Below, piece by piece: positions 8,308 to 17,293 of a DNA stretch of 64,000 bases. The notes under the pieces were generated by a model, which saw only the letters and a list, made by a program, of their open reading frames with translations, did no database searches and was not told where the DNA came from. Source of the stretch: Azonexus hydrophilus (GTDB lineage Bacteria; Pseudomonadota; Gammaproteobacteria; Burkholderiales; Rhodocyclaceae); assembly GCF_905120355.1 (NCBI RefSeq), contig NZ_CAJHOB010000011.1, positions 52,968 to 116,967 on the forward strand, read 5' to 3'. The number at the start of each line of letters is the position of its first letter. Within the stretch, counting starts at the first letter, position 1. The position numbers and the translations under genes were made by a program.

Positions 8308-10191
8308 TTACGCAACAAAACGGCTGTACCAGCGGCAAAAATTAATCCATCGCCACACCTGCCAGGAAAAGGCTTTTTTGCCGGCGATGATCAGTGCAAA
8401 CTCGCGCAACACTTCTGCCTGATTGAGAAACGGAATTTGCAGATCCTCGCTCAACCATAAACGTACTGTATCTGCCATCGGCAACAACCAATCTTGTTCT
8501 GGTGTGACAAAACCAATTTTGTCGCGCCGATCGAGAATGTCGTCAGGGACAATTCCTCGCATCGCCGCGCGGAACACCGATTTTGTTTCGCCGGCTCGCG
8601 AGATCAGGTACGTTTCTGGAAGGGACAATAGCAATTCGACCAAATCAAGTGTCAGGAATGGAACCCGACTCTCCACCGAAAAACGCATGGAATTCCGGTC
8701 ACCGTGGCGGAGCAAGGCCGGCAAACCCCGTCTCGTCAAGGAAAGCAGCAATTCAGCGCTCACGCGCCTCCCGACCTCATTAATGTCTGGGCGCTGGTAT
8801 GGATAACGACAAATAACCCCTCTTGCCTCTAGAGGTTCGGCATTAATCCAAGCGGGGAGGTCATGCATACCGCCCAGACGACGCAGCATGTCATGTAGTT
8901 TCCCCTGCGCCGTTGCTGCCACTAAGTGCTTGGCGCCAGCAACGTAACCACGACCCGGCCACTTGGCCCATTGGTTTAGAAAATGCAATGCCTCAGATAA
9001 CCTCCCTTTTTCCAATAGGCTGCGTATTCGTTGTCCCGGATAGCCGTTGTAACCGGCGAGCATTTCATCTGCCCCTTGGCCATCCAGGGTCACAGTGACT
9101 CCCTGTTCCTGGGCCATTCTGAAAACCCGGTACTGGGCATATATGCTGGTACTGCCAAACGGTTCCCCCTGGACTGCAATCATGTCATCCAGGTCACTCG
9201 CCAACTCTTCACCGCTGACCACAACCTTGTGCGACTGTGCGCCCACAAACTGATTGACCCTATCTACCCATACCTCTTCGGATATTGCATTACCGCGAGC
9301 AATATAGCTGAAAGTCTTGATCGGAAGTCCGGGCTGGACATGTCTCATCGCACAAACCACAGCCGATGAATCGATGCCACCTGACAGTGCTGCACCCAGC
9401 GGTACATCACTACGCAGATGCAGACGGATATTTTGCAAGAATTGCTCACGAACCATTTCCGCCGCATCGGAGAACGACAGATCATGTCGCTCCACAATAC
9501 TTGGTACCCACCAACGTTCTGACTCGGCCACCTGCCCCCTATTCAGGTCGACAACCAGGAGATGCCCTGGCAGCAAATGGCTCACCCCCTCGAAAAAGGT
9601 TCGCGGCCCACTGTCGTAATCCCCATGCACCAAATAATCGTAGGCACGTTGCCAGTCGAGCATGGGCTTTCCAGGGAGCAGTTCCATCAGCGCAGATATT
9701 TCCGAGGCGAAAAAAAATCCGCTCTCTGTTGCCGTATAAAAGAACGGCTTGATACCAAACGCATCCCTGGCGCAGGTCAGTTGGCCGCGCACCTTATCGA
9801 GCAAGGCAAACGCGAACATGCCTGTCAGGCGGGGGAGCACCGCTGCGCCCCATTGCGCCCAGGCAGCGAGCAGCACCTCGGTATCGGAATCGGAAACGAA
9901 TTGGTGTCCCAGGATCCGTAATTCGTCGCGTAATTCGCGGTAGTTGTAGATCTCGCCATTAAAGACAATCGCCCAGCGCCCATCGGCGGAATGCATCGGC
10001 TGATGTCCTGCGGCTGAAAGATCGATGATCGACAGCCGCGTATGCCCAAGCCCGACGGCGGCTGCCCCCATGGGATACAGCACGTGGCCGTTGTCGTCTG
10101 GCCCACGCCGGCGCATGGCGTGCAGGGCTTTGGGTAAGCTGCTGTCTGCTTGCGTAGATTGGCTCCACCAACCTCCGGCGATTCCGCACAT
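8308..10191 (-). CDS. asnB: asparagine synthase (glutamine-hydrolysing) homologue
   Basis: A full-length 627-residue protein. It begins MCGIAGGWW, so Cys2 is the nucleophile of the class II glutaminase domain (to about residue 200, with RLSIIDLSAAGHQPM and FNGEIYNYRELR). The synthetase domain follows with the ATP-binding loop ALSGGIDSSAVVCAM and GADEMLAGYNGYP. Homologues in polysaccharide clusters are thought to amidate uronic acids; here a hexuronic acid (ManNAc3NAcA type) is predicted from the first five genes, so it may convert that carboxyl group to an amide. That role is inference from context; plain asparagine synthesis is the alternative. Confidence 0.92.
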   Translation of the reverse strand: MCGIAGGWWSQSTQADSSLPKALHAMRRRGPDDNGHVLYPMGAAAVGLGHTRLSIIDLSAAGHQPMHSADGRWAIVFNGEIYNYRELRDELRILGHQFVSDSDTEVLLAAWAQWGAAVLPRLTGMFAFALLDKVRGQLTCARDAFGIKPFFYTATESGFFFASEISALMELLPGKPMLDWQRAYDYLVHGDYDSGPRTFFEGVSHLLPGHLLVVDLNRGQVAESERWWVPSIVERHDLSFSDAAEMVREQFLQNIRLHLRSDVPLGAALSGGIDSSAVVCAMRHVQPGLPIKTFSYIARGNAISEEVWVDRVNQFVGAQSHKVVVSGEELASDLDDMIAVQGEPFGSTSIYAQYRVFRMAQEQGVTVTLDGQGADEMLAGYNGYPGQRIRSLLEKGRLSEALHFLNQWAKWPGRGYVAGAKHLVAATAQGKLHDMLRRLGGMHDLPAWINAEPLEARGVICRYPYQRPDINEVGRRVSAELLLSLTRRGLPALLRHGDRNSMRFSVESRVPFLTLDLVELLLSLPETYLISRAGETKSVFRAAMRGIVPDDILDRRDKIGFVTPEQDWLLPMADTVRLWLSEDLQIPFLNQAEVLREFALIIAGKKAFSWQVWRWINFCRWYSRFVA

Positions 10192-10195
10192 ATCT

Positions 10196-11389
10196 CTATT
10201 TTTCTTTCAATATTTGTTGGTAGAGCGCACACAGTTGCTGCACCACGGCGTAACGCGAAAAACGCGCTTCAAAGTTTTGACGAATGGCTTGCGGGCTGTA
10301 GCTGTGCCAATTTGCCGCCATGTCTCGCATGACCTGCGCCAACGCGGGCACATCGCCCACATCCACCAACCGGCCATTGATGGCATTGACAATGGATTCG
10401 GGTCCGCCACAGCGCGTGGCAATGATGGGCTTGCCACAGGCAATGGCCTCGGCATAGACCACGCCAAAAGTTTCGTGGCGTGAGGGCATGACGAAGATGT
10501 GGCAGTCCTGGAACAGCGCTGGCGCCCGTGCGCGGCTGACTGGCCCCAACCAGCGCACCCGGTCAGCCAGCCCCAGCGCCTGCGCCTTGGCCTGGTAAGC
10601 AGTACGCTGCGGGCCGTCACCACCAATGCGAAATTCAAACTGATCTGCGGGCGGATTCCACAGGGCGATGGCGTCGAGCAAGTGATCGATGCCTTTTTGC
10701 TCTGAAATGCCACACAGGGTGAAAAACACCGTTTTGCTGGAGTTGGGCTGCCCCAGGGCAAAAACGCGTTCATCCACCACATTGGGGATGACCACGGGTC
10801 GGGGGTAGCCAAACGAGGCAATGCGGTCGGCCAGCGATGGACTGACGGCAATCGAGGCTGCAGCCCGTTCAAATGCCTGGGCAATCGTAGGCAGTGGTTG
10901 ACCATTGCACAGCAGGTTGGGAAAGGGAAAAGGACTCATGTGCTCGGTCAGCACATAGGGAATACCATGCTCTTGTGCCAGCAGCGATGCAATATAGCCG
11001 CCAGGGTAGCTGACATGGGCGTGGATCAGGTCAATCTTGCCGAAGCGCTGCTGGGCGAGGCGAAAGTTACGGCGGTTGACGGCCACCAGCTGCCGCACAC
11101 CGCCGAAGGGCAGGCGATCGCTCCAGTGGATTTTGGCGTTGAATGTTTCATGCACGCCGTTTCGCTCGCGCACCTGATCCCGGGTCTGCTTAAGGCACCA
11201 AGCCAAACGCTGGGGCCAACGCCATGGGCTGCGGGCAGACAGCACGGCATCTGCGTGCCCCCATAGACTGACCAGCACGCGGATATCAGGTGCCAATTCG
11301 GCAATGGCCTGTGCTTGCTCTTGGGTAAAGGTGCCAGCGAGCGGACTGTCAGGGCTGGGGTACCAAGAGGGGAGGAGGAAGAGATTCAC
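10196..11389 (-). CDS. glycosyltransferase family 4
   Basis: A 397-residue GT-B glycosyltransferase starting MNLFLLPSWYPSPDSPLAGTF. The donor half contains TLCGISEQKGIDHLLDAIA, FRIGGDGPQRTAYQAKA and HIFVMPSRHETFGVVYAEAIACGKPIIATRCGGPE with the conserved E-x7-E pair and NGRLVDVGD. GC content is back to the level of the core genome, unlike its upstream neighbour. The start overlaps the stop of the methyltransferase by four bases and its own stop is 4 bp from the asparagine synthetase start, so the genes are tightly coupled. Confidence 0.87.
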   Translation of the reverse strand: MNLFLLPSWYPSPDSPLAGTFTQEQAQAIAELAPDIRVLVSLWGHADAVLSARSPWRWPQRLAWCLKQTRDQVRERNGVHETFNAKIHWSDRLPFGGVRQLVAVNRRNFRLAQQRFGKIDLIHAHVSYPGGYIASLLAQEHGIPYVLTEHMSPFPFPNLLCNGQPLPTIAQAFERAAASIAVSPSLADRIASFGYPRPVVIPNVVDERVFALGQPNSSKTVFFTLCGISEQKGIDHLLDAIALWNPPADQFEFRIGGDGPQRTAYQAKAQALGLADRVRWLGPVSRARAPALFQDCHIFVMPSRHETFGVVYAEAIACGKPIIATRCGGPESIVNAINGRLVDVGDVPALAQVMRDMAANWHSYSPQAIRQNFEARFSRYAVVQQLCALYQQILKEK

Positions 11390-12171
11390 TTTTCAGCAAC
11401 AACATATAAATTTGTTAAAAACAAGTGCCGAAGGAAAGTGTTTTTTATTATTTTAAATGCTAATTTTTTAAAGAATCCATTTGTTTTGCTAAAATCAACA
11501 TCGTATCCAACTTCAATATATTTAAAACCGAATGCATTTATCATTTTTTTTAAACTAAAATAATTTTGCTCATTCAAATGATAAAGTCGGTAATGCTCAT
11601 CAAGCGTATCGGATTGTTTTTTGGGCAAAATAACGCCCTGCAGTCGATTAAAAAGCCTAACCAAAGGATAGCCAAACCTTCTCTGGATTGTATTTGGGTG
11701 GGTAAATATCAAAACTCGCCCACCCGGCCGTAAGGATTTATACGCAATTTCTACAAATTTATATCCCTCAGCAGCAGAAATATGCTCTATGAACTCTGAA
11801 GCCAGTATTCTATCGTAATGATTCTCCAACGCCTTGAAATCAGCAAAAGAAGATACTACAAAACCAACTTGAGCGCCTAATGATTTTGCCTTTTCAATGG
11901 CCAAATTAATTGCATCCGCAGAATAATCAACACCAGTCGCAGTACCACCCTGTAAGGCATGATAAATACATATTTCCCCACGACCGCAGCCAAACTCAAG
12001 ATATTTATGCCCCGGCATTAATTTCATTAAATTAACATTCCTCTGATACCTATCAAAGAGACTCAGAAATTCGCCATTGAACTCAGAATACTCTCGAAAT
12101 CCATCAACAGCCTCAAGAAAATATTTTTCGTTATACAGGTTTATAGATCCAGAAGAATTTATTTCACTCAT
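11386..12171 (-). CDS. SAM-dependent methyltransferase
   Basis: A 261-residue class I methyltransferase. Motif I is LEFGCGRGEICIYHAL, followed by TGVDYSADAINLAIEKAKSLG and a motif near ILASEFIEHISAAEGYKFV, with HPNTIQRRFGYPLVRLFNRL later. It probably O- or N-methylates a sugar or caps the chain end; there is no evidence for the exact target. ATG 12171 with an upstream TTTGGA is preferred over the TTG at 12183. The gene is strikingly AT-rich compared with its downstream neighbour, which points to separate acquisition together with the flippase gene. Confidence 0.82.
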   Translation of the reverse strand: MSEINSSGSINLYNEKYFLEAVDGFREYSEFNGEFLSLFDRYQRNVNLMKLMPGHKYLEFGCGRGEICIYHALQGGTATGVDYSADAINLAIEKAKSLGAQVGFVVSSFADFKALENHYDRILASEFIEHISAAEGYKFVEIAYKSLRPGGRVLIFTHPNTIQRRFGYPLVRLFNRLQGVILPKKQSDTLDEHYRLYHLNEQNYFSLKKMINAFGFKYIEVGYDVDFSKTNGFFKKLAFKIIKNTFLRHLFLTNLYVVAEK

Positions 12172-12192
12172 GATAAAATCCAAACTTGTAAT

Positions 12193-13449
12193 TTAATATT
12201 TTAGTTTTCGCCAAATTAAATATTGATAGCCAACTATTGTAACAATCTCAATCACCACCCAAGCCCACAAACCCAAAGATATGCTATTAAAATATTTTCC
12301 CAAAAAAATACAAAACGGCCTGTAGATAAAAGTAATAATACCAAATAAAAAACTATATTTTTGAAGCCCAAGAAGCACATAAGCTCCCGAGGTAGGTGAA
12401 GAAATAAACATCGCAAGCGCCATAGGCGCAAGCGTCATTGCAATAGTTCCAGAACCCAGCCATTTATCGCCTAGAACTATCGCAAAAATAGAGTCGCCGC
12501 CGATCAAAATTGAAGCAAATGGAATCAAGCCTATAGCAAACAAAAAGAGCCAGCTTTGTCTGATTGTTTTTTTTGCAAGCACTGGATTTTCAAGTATATT
12601 GGAAAATCGCCGCATAAAAACTTGTCCCACAGCTCCACCAATAAGCGCCATGGGAATCATCAATAAGCGCCATGCCATGCTGAACTGCCCTGCATCATCA
12701 GAACCAAACCACGCAGCAATCAGCAACACGGGCATTTGCAGCGTTATCACATCCAGCAAGGCGGTTGGTAGCAGATATTTAGGGGCATTTTTATGTGCTA
12801 ATGCTGTTGCTTGTAACTCCTGCTTTTGCCACAGGTGCGCGGCAGAACGTCCAATCCACAGTGCAGCCAAACAAAGACACGCGCTTGCGCAAATTTGAGC
12901 AATCAATAACCCATTGTCGCTGTGAAAAAATCCAAAAAAAACTGCCAAGCCGGCCAGAGCGGCACTTTGCCCCACGCGCAGCCACGCCATGTGTTGGTAT
13001 TTTTTTTGTCGGTTCATCCACCCTTGCATGATCGCCAAGACTGATGTGGCTGCAGCCGTTAAAAAAGCAATGGGCATCCAATTTCCCAAAATGCCTAGGC
13101 CCAATTTTTCTTGCAAGCCCATAGGAAGCAACGCACCCAACACGGCCAGAACTACAGATAGCCCAGCGCTAAGAAGCAAACTTAAAAGCACCAAGTTGGC
13201 GGATTCAGTGTTTTCTTTGGGGACAAGTATCGAGGTTTCATACCGCAGTGTTATCAGCGTTGCAGCCACACTGACTACCGCCAAAAATACTGCCAACAAG
13301 CCAAAATCGCTAGGCGTATAGAGCCGCGTCAGCAGTGGGGTGGAGGCTATGGTAATGGCCTGGGCGATGGCGGTCCCCACCATCAAGGTGGCAACATCCC
13401 GCGCGGCACTGCCTCGCTGGAAGCGGGAGGTTATTTTTATCCACATCAT
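12193..13449 (-). CDS. wzx: oligosaccharide flippase (Wzx family)
   Basis: A 418-residue membrane protein of the polysaccharide transporter superfamily with about 12 hydrophobic segments. The N-terminal part (MVGTAIAQAITIASTPLLTRLYTPSDFGLLAVFLAVVS, in pieces) has the typical LTRLYTPSDFG signature of Wzx flippases. It should turn the lipid-linked repeat unit across the inner membrane. The 3' half of the gene becomes AT-rich, continuous with the methyltransferase after it. Its start is 12 bp after the stop of the 2-epimerase gene. Confidence 0.88.
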   Translation of the reverse strand: MMWIKITSRFQRGSAARDVATLMVGTAIAQAITIASTPLLTRLYTPSDFGLLAVFLAVVSVAATLITLRYETSILVPKENTESANLVLLSLLLSAGLSVVLAVLGALLPMGLQEKLGLGILGNWMPIAFLTAAATSVLAIMQGWMNRQKKYQHMAWLRVGQSAALAGLAVFFGFFHSDNGLLIAQICASACLCLAALWIGRSAAHLWQKQELQATALAHKNAPKYLLPTALLDVITLQMPVLLIAAWFGSDDAGQFSMAWRLLMIPMALIGGAVGQVFMRRFSNILENPVLAKKTIRQSWLFLFAIGLIPFASILIGGDSIFAIVLGDKWLGSGTIAMTLAPMALAMFISSPTSGAYVLLGLQKYSFLFGIITFIYRPFCIFLGKYFNSISLGLWAWVVIEIVTIVGYQYLIWRKLKY

Positions 13450-13460
13450 TCATCGCCGCT

Positions 13461-14552
13461 TCAGGTGCTTGCCGCCTGCAGCAAGGCAAGCATCCGACCT
13501 GCGGCCTGGCCATCGCCGTAGGGTTGGCAGTGAGTGTGTGCCGCGCCCGCGCCCAGTGCTGTATAAGCGGCAAGAATCGTTACCCGGTCAGCCCCGGCCA
13601 GATGATTCCAGCCCAGCTCCACCGTCTCCACCCACTCGGTTTCATCGCGCATGGTGATGCAGGGCACCCGATAAAAGAAGGCTTCTTTCTGCACGCCACC
13701 GGAATCAGTGAGGATGACCCGAGCCGCCTGTTCCAGCGCCACCATGTCGAGAAACGCTAACGGTTCAACTACGGTCAGCGCTGCCAGATGCTGTTCCAGC
13801 TCGAACTGCTGCAGCAGCTTGCGGGTACGCGGGTGCAGCGGCAGTACTACCGGCATGTCAGCGGCGATCTGCGCCAGCGCGCTGACGATACCTTCCAGAC
13901 GTACGGGGTCGTCGGTATTTTCAGCCCGGTGACAGGTGGCCAGGGCAAAATTCTTTTCACGCAGCGCCAGCGTCTGCAGGATGCGACTGCCGGCTCTAGC
14001 ACGTTCGCTGTAATGCAGCGCCACGTCGTACATGACGTCGCCGACGTTGTGCACACCCTGGGTGACGCCTTCACGGGCCAGGTTGTCGATAGCGACGGCC
14101 GTCGGGCAGAGCAACAGGGTCGACACCCGATCGGCGAGGATGCGGTTGATTTCCTCGGGCATGCGCATATTGAAGGAGCGCAAACCAGCCTCGACGTGCG
14201 CCACCGGAATGTGCAGCTTGGCGGCCGCCAGGGCGCCAGCCAGGGTTGAATTGGTGTCACCGTAAATCAGTACCCAGTCCGGTTTCTCATCGAGCAGGAT
14301 GCGCTCGATGCCTTCGAGCATGCGCCCGGTCATGGCGCCATGACCGCCCCCGGAGACTTCCAGGTTGTAGCGCGGGGCCGGGATTTCCAGCTCGTCGAAA
14401 AACACCTGGGACATGTTTGGATCGTAGTGCTGGCCAGTATGCACCATGACTTCTTCAAGCTGGCCCGGATGCCTGAGAATTTCGCGCGTGACCGCAGCTG
14501 CCTTGATGAATTGTGGGCGGGCGCCAACGATGGTGACGATTTTGCAGGTCAT
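13461..14552 (-). CDS. wecB: UDP-GlcNAc 2-epimerase family (WecB/WbpI)
   Basis: A 363-residue non-hydrolysing 2-epimerase. Signature parts are VTIVGARPQFIKAAAV at the N-terminus, TGQHYDPNMSQVFFDEL, GDTNSTLAGALAAAKL with HVEAGLRSFNMRMPEEINR, CHRAENTDDPVRL, and TDSGGVQKEAFF. WecB (UDP-GlcNAc to UDP-ManNAc) and WbpI (UDP-GlcNAc3NAcA to UDP-ManNAc3NAcA) belong to the same family. Because it follows directly on wbpA-B-D-E homologues, the WbpI role is the more likely one. It overlaps the aminotransferase stop by four bases. Confidence 0.9.
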   Translation of the reverse strand: MTCKIVTIVGARPQFIKAAAVTREILRHPGQLEEVMVHTGQHYDPNMSQVFFDELEIPAPRYNLEVSGGGHGAMTGRMLEGIERILLDEKPDWVLIYGDTNSTLAGALAAAKLHIPVAHVEAGLRSFNMRMPEEINRILADRVSTLLLCPTAVAIDNLAREGVTQGVHNVGDVMYDVALHYSERARAGSRILQTLALREKNFALATCHRAENTDDPVRLEGIVSALAQIAADMPVVLPLHPRTRKLLQQFELEQHLAALTVVEPLAFLDMVALEQAARVILTDSGGVQKEAFFYRVPCITMRDETEWVETVELGWNHLAGADRVTILAAYTALGAGAAHTHCQPYGDGQAAGRMLALLQAAST

Positions 14553-15637
14553 GGCTGCAGGCTTTCGCGCAAGGAATGGATGACCGACGCCTGTGCAACG
14601 GCGTCGAGATAGGGATGCATGGGCAGGCTCATGACCCGTGCGGCGACTGCATCGCCGACCGGCAGGCGGGCAGCCGCATCCTGTACGGCCGGCTGGCGGT
14701 TGAGGGGAATCGGGTAATGCACGGCGGTGGGCACGCCCGCTGCCTTGAGCCGCTCCTGGACCTGATCGCGCAGCTCAACCTGCACAGTGTATTGCGCCCA
14801 GACACTGCGGTTGTGCGCCTCGATGAAGGGTGCAGCGATGCCAACTTCGCTGAGCAGGCGGGCATAGCCCTGAGCGACCTGCTCGCGCTGCTCCAGTTCG
14901 CGCGGAAAAACTTCCAGCTTAGGCAGCAGGATGGCTGCCTGCAGGGTGTCCAGGCGGCTGTTTACCCCGACACGAATGTGGTGGTAGCGGCGGTCCTGCC
15001 CATGCCGGGCAATCTGGCGAAGAACCTTGGCCAGTTCCTCGTCATTGGTGAAGATCGCTCCGCCGTCACCGTAGCAGCCGAGCGGTTTGCTGGGAAAGAA
15101 GCTGGTGCAGGCAATGGTCGTCAGGTTGCACGAACGCTTGCCCTTGTAGGTGGCCCCGAAGCTCTGCGCGGCATCTTCGATGACCGGGATACCATGTTTC
15201 GCGGCGATGGCATTGATGGCATCGAAATCGGCGCACTGACCGTACAGCGACACCGGAATGATCGCCTTGGTGCGCGGCGTGATGGCGGCTTCGAGCAGTG
15301 CCGGATCAAGATTGTAGGTGCGCGGGTTAATATCCACATACACAGGTCTGGCACCCAGCAGGGCCACAGTTTCGGCGGTGGCGATGTAGGTGAAGCCAGG
15401 GGTGATGACCTCGTCGCCCGGGCCGATGCCCAGCGCCATCTGGGCGATCTGCAGGGCGTCGGTGCCATTGGCCACGCTGATGCAGTATCTGGCACCGACG
15501 AAGGCAGCGAGCTTTTCTTCCAGTTCGGCCACCTCCGGGCCGAGGATGTACTGGCCATGCTCCAGTACTTTCTGAATATTGGCGTCGATCTGCGCTTTCA
15601 GACCTTGGTACTGGGCTTTGAGGTCGATGAAGTCCAT
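14549..15637 (-). CDS. wbpE: DegT/DnrJ/EryC1 aminotransferase, WbpE/WlbC-like
   Basis: A 362-residue PLP aminotransferase expected to aminate the 3-keto group of UDP-2-acetamido-3-oxo-glucuronic acid. Lys184 in FFPSKPLGCYGDGGA binds PLP, and EDAAQSFGA at 154-162 carries the conserved Asp. The start MDFIDLKAQYQ is the usual one of the WbpE/WlbC group; ATG 15637 lies 2 bp after the acetyltransferase stop, while a GTG two codons upstream would overlap it. Position inside a wbpA-B-D-E-I order supports the assignment. Confidence 0.9.
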   Translation of the reverse strand: MDFIDLKAQYQGLKAQIDANIQKVLEHGQYILGPEVAELEEKLAAFVGARYCISVANGTDALQIAQMALGIGPGDEVITPGFTYIATAETVALLGARPVYVDINPRTYNLDPALLEAAITPRTKAIIPVSLYGQCADFDAINAIAAKHGIPVIEDAAQSFGATYKGKRSCNLTTIACTSFFPSKPLGCYGDGGAIFTNDEELAKVLRQIARHGQDRRYHHIRVGVNSRLDTLQAAILLPKLEVFPRELEQREQVAQGYARLLSEVGIAAPFIEAHNRSVWAQYTVQVELRDQVQERLKAAGVPTAVHYPIPLNRQPAVQDAAARLPVGDAVAARVMSLPMHPYLDAVAQASVIHSLRESLQP

Positions 15638-15639
15638 GT

Positions 15640-16221
15640 TCACTCGGGCAATTTGTGGAGCGTGTCACCGCTCAGTTGGTAACAGGCGCCGGTATGAATG
15701 CAAGTGGCCTGCGCCTGCCCTTGCAGCGGCAGGTCCAGTTGTTCGCCGTATTCGCTCATCCAGCCGATCTGCCGGGCGGGAACGCCGACCATCAGGGCGT
15801 AAGCGGGAACATCCCGGTTGACCACGGCACCGGCACCGATAAAGGCGTATTCGCCGATGGTGGCGCCACAAACGACGGTGCAATTGGCGCCAAGGGTGGC
15901 GCCTTTTTTCACCAGCGTGTCGCGATATTCGCTTTTGCGCTCGATCAGCGAGCGGGGGTTGTAGACATTGGTGAACACCATGCTGGGGCCGCAGAACACG
16001 CCTTCTTCCAGGGTGACGTTGTCGTACACGCTGACGTTGTTCTGGATTTTGCAGTGATCGCCGATGACCACTTTATTGCCGACAAAGACATTCTGACCCA
16101 GTGACACCCCCCGGCCGATTTTCGCGCCCGCGCAGACGTGTACGAAATGCCAGACGCGGCTACCATCGCCAATCTGCGCCCCGGCGTCCACGATGGCACT
16201 GGGATGGATGGTCACGGCCAT
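15640..16221 (-). CDS. wbpD: sugar N-acetyltransferase, WbpD/WlbB-like
   Basis: A 193-residue left-handed beta-helix acetyltransferase. Hexapeptide repeats run through [48 protein letters not shown] and [16 protein letters not shown], and [17 protein letters not shown] is the conserved segment of the WbpD/WlbB group. It should acetylate the 3-amino group of the UDP-2-acetamido-3-amino glucuronate with acetyl-CoA. It sits between the oxidoreductase (3-bp gap) and the aminotransferase of the same pathway. The last 30 residues, with [12 protein letters not shown], are less conserved. Confidence 0.9.
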   Translation of the reverse strand: MAVTIHPSAIVDAGAQIGDGSRVWHFVHVCAGAKIGRGVSLGQNVFVGNKVVIGDHCKIQNNVSVYDNVTLEEGVFCGPSMVFTNVYNPRSLIERKSEYRDTLVKKGATLGANCTVVCGATIGEYAFIGAGAVVNRDVPAYALMVGVPARQIGWMSEYGEQLDLPLQGQAQATCIHTGACYQLSGDTLHKLPE

Positions 16222-16223
16222 GG

Positions 16224-17282
16224 TCAGTAATCCAGCGGCAAGGCAATCCGTTTGCCGTCACGTGCCGCCAGGTAGGCCGCGATGAGCACTTCAAGCGACT
16301 TCAGCCCTTCGCGTCCGTCCGTTTCCGGCTCAGCTTCGCCGCGCATCACCTTGATCACGTTGTCGTAGTAGAGCGGATGCCCGAAACCGTAAACCGAGGT
16401 CGTGGCATAGTTCGCGGCGGCGATCTGCTCGTCCTCCGGCTGCTTCTCGGCAAACTCCCAGTGCTGAATTTCGTTGACCGCAACACCGCCCACACGCACC
16501 GTTCCATTTTCACCCAGGATGGTGATGCTGCCCTCGAGGTTTTTGGGATAGGTCAGCATGGTCACATTCATCGAGCCCAGCGCGCCAGAGCGCCAGCGGA
16601 CGCTGAGCACGCCCGTGTCCTCAACCTCGATGTCGCGCGCCAGCGTCGAGGTGTAGGCCTGGATGCTCTCGATGGGCCCGATCAGCCAGTCGAGCAGATC
16701 GACATAGTGACTGGCCTGATTCATGAATGCACCCCCATCGAACTCCCAGGTGCCGCGCCATTTCGCGCTGTCGTAATACTCTTGCGGCCGGGTCCAGAAG
16801 ACGTTGATGTTCACCATGTAAATGCGCCCAAAGCGCTTCTGCTCCACCGCCTTCTTCAGCAGTTGCAAAGTGGCATTGCGCCGGTTCTGCTTGACCACGA
16901 AGAGACGTACACCGGCATCGTCGCAGGCCTTGACCATGCGCAGGCCATCGTGCCAGCGGGTGGCCATCGGTTTTTCAGTCATGACATGGCGCCCTGAGCT
17001 GGCAATCTCGATCGTCTGCTCTGGATGCAAACCGCTTGGCGTGGTGAGCACGACAATGTCGGCCGTCGTCGTCTGCAGCATTTGCGTCAAGCTGGCATGC
17101 CCGCGGGCGCCGGTGCGTGCTACGGCTTGACCAAGGGCCACCGGATCGATATCGCACACGTCGACGAGCTCGATATTCCCGGCGTGCTGCGCCATAGCCG
17201 CAAAGTGGTTGGCGGAAATCCGGCCACAGCCGACCAGGGCCACCCGGATTTTGCGGTTCTCGATTTTTTCGTAGAGGCGCAT
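16224..17282 (-). CDS. wbpB: Gfo/Idh/MocA oxidoreductase, WbpB/WlbA-like
   Basis: A 352-residue NAD-dependent oxidoreductase. The nucleotide-binding loop [13 protein letters not shown] is at 14-26 and the EKPMAT motif at 103-108, followed by [11 protein letters not shown] and [22 protein letters not shown]. It is expected to oxidise C3 of UDP-GlcNAcA as the partner of the WbpE aminotransferase. The frame is open to 17387, but that would run into the dehydrogenase gene; ATG 17282, 11 bp after its stop, gives the family N-terminus. Confidence 0.92.
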   Translation of the reverse strand: MRLYEKIENRKIRVALVGCGRISANHFAAMAQHAGNIELVDVCDIDPVALGQAVARTGARGHASLTQMLQTTTADIVVLTTPSGLHPEQTIEIASSGRHVMTEKPMATRWHDGLRMVKACDDAGVRLFVVKQNRRNATLQLLKKAVEQKRFGRIYMVNINVFWTRPQEYYDSAKWRGTWEFDGGAFMNQASHYVDLLDWLIGPIESIQAYTSTLARDIEVEDTGVLSVRWRSGALGSMNVTMLTYPKNLEGSITILGENGTVRVGGVAVNEIQHWEFAEKQPEDEQIAAANYATTSVYGFGHPLYYDNVIKVMRGEAEPETDGREGLKSLEVLIAAYLAARDGKRIALPLDY

Positions 17283-17293
17283 GCTTCGATTCC

